Shown here piece by piece: positions 48,431 to 62,200 of a stretch of 64,000 nt of DNA. The DNA comes from Hydractinia symbiolongicarpus (Eukaryota; Cnidaria; Hydrozoa; Anthoathecata; Hydractiniidae), in NCBI RefSeq assembly GCF_029227915.1, contig NC_079882.1, forward strand, positions 1,736,001 through 1,800,000, written 5' to 3'. A program made the position numbers and the translations under genes. The notes below the pieces were generated by a model, which worked only from the letters and a program-made list of their open reading frames with translations, was not told the DNA's origin and made no database searches. Every line of letters begins with the position of its first letter. Positions within the stretch are counted from its first letter, which is position 1.

Positions 48431-48720
48431 ATCGCTGAGTTTCGACAATCATGTCAAATTAAAAAGAATGTTATTTCTTGGAGTCCATTGTATCACTTAT
48501 AACATTTATAAAGTCACAGACCAAAATCAGTCCGATTTAGCCCCACAGTCAATCGTTTCACTGTTAAAAGCGATACAACCGAGTAATATGAGAAAAATAT
48601 CCCTAAGTACATGTTGGTACGAATATGTGACGCAACCGTTGTAACTGAAGCGGATTGATACCGTTAGAAAGTCAATGAAATGTAGTTTTTGAAACTATCG
48701 CTATTTTTACCACAGCGCCC
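48425..48720 (+). repeat. Truncated 296 bp monomer (77 bp deletion), copy 1
   Basis: The A-subclass monomer runs to 'aaactatcgctattttt' and then joins 'accacagcgccc' at about 48709, skipping the 'cagcgctcgataacgg...aagcgct' segment. Landmark spacing is 296 bp. The identical junction occurs at about 55503. The two may share a common origin and have been separated by array rearrangement (offset 6794 bp). Confidence 0.87.
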
Positions 48721-50940
48721 AGTGTAATCGCTGAGTTTCGGCAATCATGTCAAATTAAAAAGAATGTTATTTCTTGGAGTCCATTGTATCACTTATAACA
48801 TTTATAAAGTCACAGACCAAAATCAGTCCAATTTAGCCCCACAGTCAATCGTTTCACTGTTAAAAGCGATACAACCGAGTAATATGAGAAAAATATCCCT
48901 AAGTACATGTTGGTACGAATATGTGACGCAACCGTTGTAACTGAAGCGGATTGATACCGTTAGAAAGTCAATGAAATGTAGTTTTTGAAACTATCGCTAT
49001 TTTTTCAGCGCTCGATAACTGTTAGGATTGGTCCCAGAGTAAAAAATGACTTATTTACCTAAACTTTTAAATGAAGCGCTACCACAGCGCCCAGTGTAAT
49101 CGCTGAGTTCCGGCAATCACGTCAAACTAAGAAGAATGTTATTTCTTGGAGTCCAATTGTCTCATTTATCACATTTATCAGGTCACAGTCCAAAGTTAGT
49201 TCAATTAAGTCCCACAGTCAATCGATTCATTGTTAAAAGCGATGCAACCTAGTAATATCAGAAAAATGTCGCTAAATATATGTTGGTACGAATACATGAC
49301 CCAACCGTTGTAACTCAGACGGACTGACAACGTTAGAAAGTCAATGAAATGTAGTTTCTGAAACTGTCGCTATTCCTTCAGCTAGCGATAACGGCTAGGA
49401 TTGGTCCCACAGTAAAAAAATGACTTTTTAATCTTAATTCTTAAATGAAGCGCTACCACAGCGCCCAGTGTAATCGCTGAGTTTCGGCAATCATGTCAAA
49501 TTAAAAAGAATGTTTTATCTTGGAGTCCACTTGTACCACTTATAACATTTATAAAGTCACAGACCAAAATCAGTTTAATTTAGTCCCACTGTCAATCGTT
49601 TCACTGTTAAAAGCGATGCAACCGAGTAATATGAGAAAAATATCGCTGATAACATGTTGGTACGAATATGTGACGCAACCGTTGTAACATAAGCGGATTG
49701 ATACCGTTAGAAAGTCAATGAAATGTAGTTTTTGAAACTGTCGCTATTTCTTCAGCACGCGATAACGGCCGGGATTACTTCCACAGTAAAAAATGACTTA
49801 TTAATCTAAATTTTTAAATAAAGCGCTACAAAAACGCCCAGTGTAATCGCTGAGTTCCGGAAATCATGTCAAATTAAGAAGAATGTTATTTCTTGGAGTC
49901 CACTTGTCTCACTTATAAAATTTACAAAGTCACAGACCAAAATCAGTTCAATTTAGCCCCACTGTCAATCGTTTCACTGTTAAAAGTGATGCAACCGAGT
50001 AATATGAGAAAAATATCGCTGATAACATGTTGGTACGAATATGTGACGCTACCGTTGTAACTGAAGCGGATTGATGCCGTTAAATAGTCAATGAAATGTA
50101 GGTTGTGAAACTGTCACTATTTCTTCAGCGCGCGATAACGGCTAGGATTGCTCCCACAGTAAAAAATGACTTATTAATCTAAATTTTTTAATGAAGCGCT
50201 ACCACAACGCCCAGTGTAATCGCTGAGTTCCGGCAATCATGTCAACTTAAGAAGAATGTTATTTCTTGGAGTCCACTTGTCTCACTTATAACATTTATAA
50301 AGTCACAGACCAAAATCAGTTCAATTAAGTCCCACAGTCAATCGTTTCATTGTTAAAAGCGATACAACCGAGTAATATGAGAAAAATATCCCTAAGTACA
50401 TGTTGGTACGAATATGTGACGCTACCGTTGTAACTGAAGCGGATGGATACCGTTAGAAAGTCAATGAAATGTAGTTTTTGAAACTATCGCTGTTTTTTCA
50501 GCGCTCGATAACGGTTAGGATTGGTCCCACAGTAAAGAATGACTTATTTACATAAACTTTTAAATGAAGCGCTACCACAGCGCCCAGTGTAATCGCTGAG
50601 TTCCGGCAATCACGTCAAACTAAGAAGAATGTTATTTCTTGGAGTCCAATTGTCTCATTTATCACATTTATCAGGTCACAGTCCAAAGTTAGTTCAATTA
50701 AGTCCCACAGTCAATTGTTTCATTGTTAAAAGCGATGCAACCTAGTAATGTCAGAACAATGTCGCTTAATACATGTTGGTACGAATACATGACCCAACCG
50801 TTGTAACTCAAACGGACTGACAACGTTAGAAAGTCAATGATATGTAGTTTCTGAAACTGTCGCTATTTCTTCAGCTCGCGATAACGGCTAGGATTGGTCC
50901 CACAGTAAAAAAATGACTTTTTAATCTTAATTCTTAAATG
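48720..50940 (+). repeat. A/C and B monomers between duplicated segments
   Basis: Holds an A-subclass monomer, a C copy, an A copy with 'atgttttatcttgg' and 'cttgtaccactta' (49.5 kb), then the 'ttataaaatttacaaag' B variant and the 'gtcagaacaatg' C copy (50750). The 49.5-50.1 kb part resembles 53.76-54.3 and 56.3-56.9 kb. An A/B hybrid near 50930-50990 ('cttaattcttaaatg' then 'accacaacgccc') marks the left junction of the 5149 bp duplication. No gene is seen. Confidence 0.75.
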
Positions 50941-50989
50941 AAGCGCTACCACAACGCCCAGTGTAATCGCTGAGTTCCGGCAATCATGT

Positions 50990-53580
50990 CAACTTAAGAA
51001 GAATGTTATTTCTTGGAGTCCACTTGTCTCACTTATAACATTTATAAAGTCACAGACCAAAATCAGTCCAATTTAGCCCCACTGTCAATCATTTCACTGT
51101 TAAAAGCGATACAACCGAGTAATATGAGAAAAAAATCCCTAAGTACATGTTGGTACGAATATGTGACGCAACTGTTGTAACTGAAGCGGATTGATACCGT
51201 TAGAAAGTCAATGAAATGTAGTTTTTGAAAGTATCGCTATTTTTTCAGCGCTCGATAACGGTTAGGATTGGTCCAACAGTAAAGAATGACTTATTTACCT
51301 TAACTTTTAAATGAAGCACTACCACAGAGCCCAGTGTAATCGCTGAGTTCCGGCAATCACGTCAAACTAAGAAGAATGTTATTTCTTGGAGTCCAATTGT
51401 CTCATTTATCACATTTATCAGGTCACAGTCCAAAGTTAGTTCAATTAAGTCCCACAGTCAATTGTTTCATTGTTAAAAGCGATGAAACCTAGTAATATCA
51501 GAAAAATATCGCTAAATGCATGTTGGTACGAATACATGACCCAACCGTTGTAACTCAAACGGACTGACAACGTTAAAAAGTCAATGAAATGTAGTTTCTG
51601 AAACTGTCGCTTTTTCATCAGCTCGCGATAACGGCTAGGATTGGTCCCACAGTAAAAAAATGACTTTTTAATCTTAATTCTTAAATGAAGCGCTACCACA
51701 GCGCCCAGTGTAATCGCTGAGTTTCGGCAATCATGTCAAATTAAAAAGAATGTTATTTATTGGAGTCCACTTGTATCACTTATAACATTTATAAAGTCAC
51801 AGACCAAAATCAGTTCAATTTAGCCCCACAGTCAATCGTTTCACTGTTAAAAGCGATACAATCGAGTGATATGAGAAAAATATCCCTAAGTACATGTTGG
51901 TACGAATGTGTGACGCAACCGTTGTAACTGAAGCGGATTGATACCGTTAGAAAGTCAATGAAATGTAGTTTTTGAAACTATCGCTATTTCTTCAGCGCTC
52001 GATAACGGTTAGGATTGGTCCCACAGTAAAGAATAACTTATTTACCTAAACATTTAAATGAAGCGCTACCACAGCGCCCAGTGTAATCGCTGAGTTCCGG
52101 CAATCACGTCAAACTAAGAAGAATGTTATTTCTTGGAGTCCCATTGTCTCATTTATCACATTTATCAGGTCACAGTCCAAAGTTAGTTCAATTAAGTCCC
52201 ACAGTCAATCGTTTCATTGTTAAAAGCGATGCAACCTAATAATATCAGAAAAATATCGCTAAATGCATGTTGGTACGAATACATGGCCCAACCGTTGTAA
52301 CTCAAACGGACTGACATCGTTAAAAAGTCAATGAAATGTAGTTTCTGAAACTGTCGCTATTTCTTCAGCTCGCGATAACGGCTAGGATTGGTCCCACAGT
52401 AAAAAAATGACTTTTTAATCTTAATTCTTAAATGAAGCGCTACCACAGCGCCCAGTGTAATTGCTGAGTTTCGGCAATCATGTCAAATTAAAAAGAATGT
52501 TATTTATTGGAGTCCACTTGTATCACTTATAACATTTATAAAGTCACAGACGAAAATCAGTTCAATTTAGTCCCACTGTCAATCATTTCACTGTTAAAAG
52601 CGATGCAACCGAGTAATATGAGAAAAATATCGCTGATAACATGTTGGTACGAATAATTGACGCAACCGTTGTAACTGAGGCGGATTGATACCGTTAGAAA
52701 GTCAATGAAATGTGGTTTTTGAAGCTGTCGCTATTTCTTCAGCGCGCGATGACGGCTAGGATTGCTCCCACAGTAAAAAATGACTTATTAATCTCAATTT
52801 TTAAATGAAGCGCTACCACAACGCCCAGTGTAATTGCTGAGTTGCGGCAATCATTTCAACTTAAGAAGAATGTTATTTCTTGGAGTCCACTTGTCTCACT
52901 TATAACATTTGTAAAGTCACAGACAAAAATCAGTTCAATTTAGCCCCACTGTCAATCGTTTCACTGTTAAAAGCGATGCAACCGAGTAATATGAGAAAAA
53001 TATCGCTGATAACATGTTGGTACGAATATGTGACGCAACCGTTGTAACTGAAGCGGATTGATACCGTTAGAAAGTCAATGAAATGTAGTTTTTGAAACTG
53101 GCGCTATTTCTTCAGCGCGCGATAACGGCTAGGATTACTCCCACAGTAAAAAATGACTTATTAATCTGAATTGTTAAATGAAGCGCTACCACAACGCCCA
53201 GTGTAATCGCTGAGTTCCGGCAATCATGTCAAACTAAGAAGAATGTTATTTCTTGGAGTCCAATTGTCTCATTTATCACATTTATCAGGTCACAGTCCAA
53301 AGTTAGTTCAATTAAGTCCCACAGTCAATCGATTCATTGTTAAAAGCGATGCAACCTAGTAATATCAGAAAAATGTCGCTAAATATATGTTGGTACGAAT
53401 ACATGACCCAACAGTTGTAACTCAAACGGACTGACAACGTTAGAAAGTCAATGAAATGTAGTTTCTGAAATTATCGCTATTTCTTCAGCTCGCGATAACG
53501 GCTAGGATTGGTCCCACAGTAACAAGATGACTTTGTAATCTTAATTCTTAAATGAAGCTCTACCACAGCGCCCAGTGTAA
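50990..53580 (+). repeat. ~2.6 kb segment, right copy of the 5149 bp duplication
   Basis: Right partner of about 45840-48430, sharing its unusual variants in the same order. It ends near 53580, where the following A copy has 'atgtcaaatgaaaaagaat' instead of the expected 'atgtcaaattaaaaag', and a rearranged monomer follows at once. Confidence 0.84.
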
Positions 53581-53724
53581 TTGCTGAGTTTCGGCAATCA
53601 TGTCAAATGAAAAAGAATTTTATTCCTTGGAGTCCACTTGTATTCCTTATAACATTTATAAAATCACAGACCATCTTAATTTCTTGGAATCTTAATTCTT
53701 AAATGAAGCGCTACCACAGCGCCC
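53574..53724 (+). repeat. Strongly truncated 151 bp monomer with complex junction
   Basis: The class A copy reads normally to 'aaaatcacagacca' (about 53673), then 'tcttaatttcttggaatc', then 'ttaattcttaaatgaagcg', which normally lies about 220 bp further on. The joining bases 'tcttaattt' and 'cttggaatc' look like pieces of nearby sequence ('atcttaattc' and 'tttcttggagtc'), as expected of template switching. An intact relative of the same A variant is at about 58500-58870 ('cttgtattccttataac' 53641/58567, offset 4926). Confidence 0.85.
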
Positions 53725-53739
53725 AGTGTAATCGCTGAG

Positions 53740-56700
53740 TTTCGGCAATCATGTCAAATTAAAAAGAATGTTTTATCTTGGAGTCCACTTGTACCACTGA
53801 TAACATTTATAAAGTCACAGACCAAAATCAGTTTAATTTAGTCCCACTGTCAATCGTTTCACTGTTAAAAGCGATGCAACCGAGTAATATGAGAAAAATA
53901 TCGCTGATAACATGTTGGTACGAATATGTGACGCAACCGTTGTAACTGAAGCGGATTGATACCGTTAGAAAGTCAATGAAATGTAGTTTTTGAAACTGTC
54001 GCTATTTCTTCAGCGCGCGATAAAGGCCAGGATTACTCCCACAGTAAAAAATGACTTATTAATCTAAATTTTTAAATGAAGCGCTACAAAAACGCCCAGT
54101 GTAATCGCTGAGTTCCGGCAATCATGTCAAATTAAGAAGAATGTTATTTCTTGGAGTCCACTTGTCTCACTTATAAAATTTACAAAGTCACAGACCAAAA
54201 TCAGTTCAATTTAGCCCCACTGTCAATCGTTTCACTGTTAAAAGTGATGCAACCGAGTAATATGAGAAAAATATCGCTGATAACATGTTGGTACGAATAT
54301 GTGACGCAACCGTTGTAACTGAAGCGGATTGATGCCGTTAAATAGTCAATGAAATGTAGTTTGTGAAACTGTCGCTATTTCTTCAGCGCGCGATAACGGC
54401 TAGGATTGCTCCCACAGTAAAAAATGACTTATTAATCCAAATTTTTAAATGAAGCGCTACCACAACGCCCAGTGTAATCGCTGAGTTCCGGCAATCATGT
54501 CAACTTAAGAAGAATGTTATTTCTTGGAGTCCACTTGTCTCACTTATAACATTTATAAAGTCACAGACCAAAATCAGTTCAATTAAGTCCCACAGTCAAT
54601 CGTTTCATTGTTAAAAGCGATGCAACCGAGTAATATGAGAAAAATATCGCTGATAACATGTTGGTACGAATATGTGACGCTACCGTTGTAACTGAAGCGG
54701 AGTGATACCGTTAGAAAGTCAATGAAATGTAGTTTTTGAAACTATCGCTATTTCTTCAGCTCGCGATAACGGCTAGGATTGGTCCCACAGTAAAAAAATG
54801 ACGTTTTAATCTTAATTCTTAAATGAAGCGCTACCACAGCGCCCAGTGTAATCGCTGAGTTCCGGCAATCACGTCAAACTAAGAAGAATGTTATTTCTTG
54901 GAGTCCAATTGTCTCATTTATCACATTTATCAGGTCACAGTCCAAAGTTAGTTCAATTAAGTCCCACAGTCAATCGATTCATTGTTAAAAGCGATGCAAC
55001 CTAGTAATATCAGAAAAATGTCGCTAAATATATGTTGGTACGAATACATGACCCAACCGTTGTAACTCAGACGGACTGACAACGTTAGAAAGTCAATGAA
55101 ATGTAGTTTCTGAAACTGTCGCTATTCCTTCAGCTCGCCATAACGGCTAGGATTGGTCCCACAGTAACAAGATGACTTTGTAATCTTAATTCTTAAATGA
55201 AGCGCTACCACAGCGCCCAGTGTAATCGCTGAGTTTCGGCAATCATGTCAAATTAAAAAGAATGTTATTTCTTGGAGTCCATTGTATCACTTATAACATT
55301 TATAAAGTCACAGACCAAAATCAGTCCAATTTAGCCCCACAGTCAATCGTTTCACTGTTAAAAGCGATACAACCGAGTAATATGAGAAAAATATCCCTAA
55401 GTACATGTTGGTACGAATATGTGACGCAACCGTTGTAACCGAAGCGGATTGATACCGTTAGAAAGTCAATGAAATGTAGTTTTTGAAACTATCGCTATTT
55501 TTACCACAGCGCCCAGTGTAATCGCTTAGTTTCGGCAATCATGTCAAATTAAAAAGAATGTTATTTCTTGGAGTCCATTGTATCACTTATAACATTTATA
55601 AAGTCACAGACCAAAATCAGTCCAATTTAGCCCCACAGTCAATCGTTTCACTGTTAAAAGCGATACAACCGAGTAATATGAGAAAAATATCCCTAAGTAC
55701 ATGTTGGTACGAATATGTGACGCAACCGTTGTAACTGAAGCGGATTGATACCGTTAGAAAGTCAATGAAATGTAGTTTTTGAAACTATCGCTATTTTTTC
55801 AGCGCTCGATAACGGTTAGGATTGGTCCCACAGTAAAGAATGACTTATTTACCTAAACTTTTAAATGAAGCGCTACCACAGCGCCCAGTGTAATCGCTGA
55901 GTTCCGGCAATCACGTCAAACTAAGAAGAATGTTATTTCTTGGAGTCCAATTGTCTCATTTATCACATTTATCAGGTCACAGTCCAAAGTTAGTTCAATT
56001 AAGTCCCACAGTCAATCGTGTCATTGTTAAAAGCGATGCAACCTAGTAATATCAGAAAAATGTCGCTAAATATATGTTGGTACGAATACATGACCCAACC
56101 GTTGTAACTCAGACGGACTGACAACGTTAGAAAGTCAATGAAATGTAGTTTTTGAAACTGTCGCTATTTCTTCAGCGCGCGATAAAGGCCAGGATTACTC
56201 CCACAGTAAAAAATGACTTTGTAATCTTAATTCTTAAATGAAGCGCTACCACAGCGCCCAGTGTAATCGCTGAGTTTCGGCAATCATGTCAAATTAAAAA
56301 GAATGTTTTATCTTGGAGTCCACTTGTACCACTTATAACATTTATAAAGTCACAGACCAAAATCAGTTTAATTTAGTCCCACTGTCAATCGTTTCACTGT
56401 TAAAAGCGATGCAACCGAGTAATATGAGAAAAATATCGCTGATAACATGTTGGTACGAATATGTGACGCAACCGTTGTAACTGAAGCGGATTGATACCGT
56501 TAGAAAGTCAATGAAATGTAGTTTTTGAAACTGTCGCTATTTCTTCAGCGCGCGATAAAGGCCAGGATTACTCCCACAGTAAAAAATGACTTATTAATCT
56601 AAATTTTTAAATGAAGCGCTACAAAAACGCCCAGTGTAATCGCTGAGTTCCGGCAATCATGTCAAATTAAGAAGAATGTTATTTCTTGGAGTTCACTTGT

Positions 56701-57350
56701 CTCACTTATAAAATTTACAAAGTCACAGACCAAAATCAGTTCAATTTAGCCCCACTGTCAATCGTTTCACTGTTAAAAGTGATGCAACCGAGTAATATGA
56801 GAAAAATATCGCTGATAACATGTTGGTACGAATATGTGACGCAACCGTTGTAACTGAAGCGGATTGATGCCGTTAAATAGTCAATGAAATGTAGTTTGTG
56901 AAACTGTCGCTATTTCTTCAGCGCGCGATAACGGCTAGGATTGCTCCCACAGTAAAAAATGACTTATTAATCCAAATTTTTAAATGAAGCGCTACCACAA
57001 CGCCCAGTGTAATCGCTGAGTTCCGGCAATCATGTCAACTTAAGAAGAATGTTATTTCTTGGAGTCCACTTGTCTCACTTATAACATTTATAAAGTCACA
57101 GACCAAAATCAGTTCAATTAAGTCCCACAGTCAATCGTTTCATTGTTAAAAGCGATGCAACCGAGTAATATGAGAAAAATATCGCTGATAACATGTTGGT
57201 ACGAATATGTGACGCTACCGTTGTAACTGAAGCGGAGTGATACCGTTAGAAAGTCAATGAAATGTAGTTTTTGAAACTATCGCTATTTCTTCAGCTCGCG
57301 ATAACGGCTAGGATTGGTCCCACAGTAAAAAAATTACGTTTTAATCTTAA
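53740..57350 (+). repeat. HOR segment repeated at 2535 bp offset
   Basis: 'gcgcgataaaggccagg' at 54021 recurs at 56556 (offset 2535), and with it 'acaaaaacgccc', 'ttataaaatttacaaag', 'ttaatccaaattttt' and 'gaagcggagtgatacc'. 2535 is seven monomers minus the 77 bp deletion of the shortened monomer inside. A further 'ataaaggccagg' at 56185 sits in a hybrid whose 5' side is class C and whose 3' side is A, probably a conversion tract. No gene is seen. Confidence 0.8.
55219..55514 (+). repeat. Truncated 296 bp monomer (77 bp deletion), copy 2
   Basis: Same junction as at 48709 ('atcgctattttt' joined to 'accacagcgcc'). Small differences nearby ('gtaaccgaagcgg', 'cgcttagtttcgg') show it is a distinct copy that has since gained changes. 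Flanking monomers on both sides are of the same kinds as at 48.4-49.4 kb. Confidence 0.87.
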
Positions 57351-59260
57351 TTCTTAAATGAAGCGCTACCACAGCGCCCAGTGTAATCGCTGAGTTGCGG
57401 CAATCATGTCAAATTAAAAAGAATGTTATTTCTTGGAGTCCACTTGTATCACTTATAACATTTATAAAGTCACGGACCAAAATCAGTCCAATTTAGCCCC
57501 ACAGTCAATCGTTTCACTGTTAAAAGCGATACAACCGAGTAATATGAGAAGAATATCCCTAAGTACATGTTGGTACGAATATGTGACGCAACCCTTGTAA
57601 CTGAAGCGGATTGATACCGTTAGAAAGTCAATGAAATGTAGTTTTTGAAACTGTAGCTATTTCTTCAGCGCGCGATAACGGCTAGGATTACTCCCGCAGC
57701 AAAAAATGACTTCTTAATCTGAATTTTTAAATGAAGAGCTACCACAACGCCCAGTGTAATCGCTGAGTTCCGGCAATCATGTCAATTTAAGAAGAATGTT
57801 ATTTCTTGGAGTCCACTTGTCTCACTTATCAAATTTCTAAAGTCACAGACCAAAATCAGTTTAATTTAGCCCCAGAGTCAATCGTTTCACTGTTAAAAGC
57901 GATGCAACCGAGTAATATGAGGAAAATATCCCTAAGTACATGTTGGTACGAATATGTGACGCAACCGTTGTAGCTGAAGCGGATTGATACCGTTAGAAAG
58001 TCAATGAAATGTAGTTTTTGAAACTATCGCTATTTTTTCAGCGCTCGATAACGGTTAGGATTGGTCCCACAGTAAAGAATGACTTATTTACCTAAACTTT
58101 TAAATGAAGCGCTACCACAGCGCCCAGTGTAATCTCTGAGTTCCGGCAATCACGTCAAACTAAGAAGAATGTTATTTCTTGGAGTCCAATTGTCTCATTT
58201 ATCACATTTATCAGGTCACAGTCCAAAGTTAGTTCAATTAAGTCCCACAGTCAATCGATTCATTGTTAAAAGCGATGCAACCTAGTAATATCAGAAAAAT
58301 GTCGCTAAATATATGTTGGTACGAATACATGACCCAACAGTTGTAACTCAAACGGACTGACAACGTTAGAAAGTCAATGAAATGTAGTTTCTGAAACTAT
58401 CGCTATTTCTTCAGCTCGCGATAACGGCTAGGATTGGTCCCACAGTAACAAGATGACTTTGTAATCTTAATTCTTAAATGAAGCTCTACCACAGCGCCCA
58501 GTGTAATCGCTGAGTTTCGGCAATCATGTCAAATGAAAAAGAATTTTATTCCTTGGAGTCCACTTGTATTCCTTATAACATTTATAAAATCACAGACCAA
58601 AATCAGTTCAATTTAGCCCCACTGTCAATCGTTTCACTGTTAAAAGCGATGCAACCGAGTAATATGAGAAAAATATCGCTGATAACATGTTGGTACGAAT
58701 ATGTGACGCAACCGTTGTAACTGAAGCGGATTGATGCCGTTAAATAGTCAATGAAATGTAGTTTGTGAAACTGTCGCTATTTCTTCAGCGCGCGATAACG
58801 GCTAGGATTGCTCCCACAGTAAAAAATGACTTATTAATCTAAATTTTTAAATGAAGCGCTACAACAACGCCCAGTGTAATCGCTGAGTTCCGGCAATCAT
58901 GTCAAATTAAGAAGAATGTTATTTCTTGGAGTCCACTTGTCTCACTTATAAAATTTACAAAGTCACAGACCAAAATCAGTTCAATTTAGCCCCACTGTCA
59001 ATCGTTTCACTGTTAAAAGTGATGCAACCGAGTAATATGAGAAAAATATCGCTGATAACATGTTGGTACGAATATGTGACGCAACCGTTGTAACTGAAGC
59101 GGATTGATGCCGTTAAATAGTCAATGAAATGTAATTTGTGAAACTGTCACTATTTTTTCAGCGCGCGATAACGGCTAGAATTGCTCCCACAGTAAAAAAT
59201 GACTTTTTAATCTAATTTTTTTAATGAAGCGCTACCACAACGCCCAGTGTAATCGCTGAG
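57350..59260 (+). repeat. HOR segment with 'gagaagaatatccc' variant, recurring 3360 bp on
   Basis: The variants 'gtcacggacc', 'gagaagaatatccc', 'aactgtagcta', 'cccgcagcaaaaaatgac', 'aaatgaagagctacc' and 'cttatcaaatttctaaag' run together at 57.45-57.95 kb and return in the same order at 60.8-61.3 kb (offset 3360 bp, nine monomers) and at 63.45-63.95 kb. A partial version starts at about 61540. 58.1-58.6 kb relates to 53.2-53.67 kb. No gene is seen. Confidence 0.8.
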
Positions 59261-62200
59261 TTCCGGCAATCATGTCAACTTATGAAGAATGTTATTTCTT
59301 GGAGTCCACTTGTCTCACTTATAACATTTATAAAGTCACAGACCAAAATCAGTTCAATTAAGTCCCACAGTCAATCGTTTCATTGTTAAAAGCGATACAA
59401 CCGAGTAATATGAGAAAAATATCCCTAAGTACATGTTGGTACGAATATGTGACGCTACCGTTGTAACTGAAGCGGATTGATACCGTTAGAAAGTCAATGA
59501 AATGTAGTTTTTGAAACTATCGCTGTTTTTTCAGCGCTCGATAACGGTTAGGATTGGTCCCACAGTAAAGAATGACTTATTTACATAAACTTTTAAATGA
59601 AGCGCTACCACAGCGCCCAGTGTAATCGCTGAGTTCCGGCAATCACGTCAAACTAAGAAGAATGTTATTTCTTGGAGTCCAATTGTCTCATTTATCACAT
59701 TTATCAGGTCACAGTCCAAAGTTAGTTCAATTAAGTCCCACAGTCAATCGTTTCATTGTTAAAAGCGATGCAACCTAGTAATGTCAGAACAATGTCGCTT
59801 AATACATGTTGGTACGAATACATGACCCAACCGTTGTAACTCAAACGGACTGACAACGTTAGAAAGTCAATGATATGTAGTTTCTGAAACTGTCGCTATT
59901 TCTTCAGCTCGCGATAACGGCTAGGATTGGTCCCACAGTAAAAAAATGACTTTTTAATCTTAATTCTTAAATGAAGCGCTACCACAGCGCCCAGTGTAAT
60001 CGCTGAGTTGCGGCAATCATGTCAAATTAAAAAGAATGTTATTTCTGGGAGTCCACTTGTCTCACTTATAAAATTTACAAAGTCACAGACCAAAATCAGT
60101 TCAATTTAGCCCCACTGTCAATCGTTTCACTGTTAAAAGGTGATGCAACCGAGTAATATGAGAAAAATATCGCTGATAACATGTTGGTACGAATATGTGA
60201 CGCAACCGTTGTAACTGAAGCGGATTGATGCCGTTAAATAGTCAATGAAATGTAGTTTGTGAAACTGTCGCTATTTCTTCAGCGCGCGATAACGGCTAGG
60301 ATTGCTCCCACAGTAAAAAATGACTTATTAATCCAAATTTTTAAATGAAGCGCTACCACAACGCCCAGTGTAATCGCTGAGTTCCGGCAATCATGTCAAC
60401 TTAAGAAGAATGTTATTTCTTGGAGTCCACTTGTCTCACTTATAACATTTATAAAGTCACAGACCAAAATCAGTTCAATTAAGTCCCACAGTCAATCGTT
60501 ACATTGTTAAAAGCGATGCAACCGAGTAATATGAGAAAAATATCGCTGATAACATGTTGGTACGAATATGTGACGCTACCGTTGTAACTGAAGCGGAGTG
60601 ATACCGTTAGAAAGTCAATGAAATGTAGTTTTTAAAACTATCGCTATTTCTTCAGCTCGCGATAACGGCTAGGATTGGTCCCACAGTAAAAAAATGACGT
60701 TTTAATCTTAATTCTTAAATGAAGCGCTACCACAGCGCCAGTGTAATCGCTGAGTTGCGGCAATCATGTCAATTTAAAAAGAATGTTATTTCTTGGAGTC
60801 CACTTGTATCACTTATAACATTTATAAAGTCACGGACCAAAATCAGTCCAATTTAGACCCACAGTCAATCGTTTCACTGTTAAAAGCGATACAACCGAGT
60901 AATATGAGAAGAATATCCCTAAGTACATGTTGGTACGAATATGTGACGCAACTCTTGTAACTGAAGCGGATTGATACCGTTAGAAAGTCAATGAAATGTA
61001 GTTTTTGAAACTGTAGCTATTTCTTCAGCGCGCGATAACGGCTAGGATTACTCCCGCAGCAAAAAATGACTTCTTAATCTGAATTTTTAAATGAAGAGCT
61101 ACCACAACGCCCAGTGTAATCGCTGAGTTCCGGCAATCATGTCAAATTAAGAAGAATGTTATTTCTTGGAGTCCACTTGTCTCACTTATCAAATTTCTAA
61201 AGTCACAGACCAAAATCAGTTTAATTTAGCCCCAGAGTCAATCGTTTCACTGTTAAAAGCGATGCAACCGAGTAATATGAGAAAAATATCCCTAAGTACA
61301 TGTTGGTACGAATATGTGACGCAACCGTTGTAGCTGAAGCGGATTGATACCGTTAGAAAGTCAATGAAATGTAGTTTTTGAAACTATCGCTATTTTTTCA
61401 GCGCTCGATAACGGTAAGGATTGGTCCCACAGTAAAGAATGACTTATTTACCTAAACTTTTAAATGAAGCGCTACCACAGCGCCCAGTGTAATCTCTGAG
61501 TTCCGGCAATCACGTCAAACTAAGAAGAATGTTATTTCTTGGAGTCCACTTGTATCACTTATAACATTTATAAAGTCACGGACCAAAATCAGTCCAATTT
61601 AGCCCCACAGTCAATCGTTTCACTTTTAAAAGCGATACAACCGAGTAATATGAGAAGAATATCCCTAAGTACATGTTGGTACGAATATGTGACGCAACCC
61701 TTGTAACTGAAGCGGATTGATACCGTTAGAAAGTCAATGAAATGTAGTTTTTGAAACTGTAGCTATTTCTTCAGCGCGCGATAACGGCTAGGATTACTCC
61801 CGCAGCAAAAAATGACTTCTTAATCTGAATTTTTAAATGAAGAGCTACCACAACGCCCAGTGTAATCGCTGAGTTCCGGCAATCATGTCAACTTATGAAG
61901 AATGTTATTTCTTGGAGTCCACTTGTCTCACTTATAACATTTATAAAGTCACAGACCAAAATCAGTTCAATTAAGTCCCACAGTCAATCGTTTCATTGTT
62001 AAAAGCGATACAACCGAGTAATATGAGAAAAATATCCCTAAGTACATGTTGGTACGAATATGTGACGCTACCGTTGTAACTGAAGCGGATTGATACCGTT
62101 AGAAAGTCAATGAAATGTAGTTTTTGAAACTATCGCTGTTTTTTCAGCGCTCGATAACGGTTAGGATTGGTCCCACAGTAAAGAATGACTTATTTACATA

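Noticed and set aside
51445-51699. 84-codon open frame on the minus strand.
   Set aside because: It spans ordinary satellite monomers and is kept open only by local variants such as 'tcatcagctcgcg'; the duplicate 5149 bp upstream differs. Nothing resembles a protein domain.
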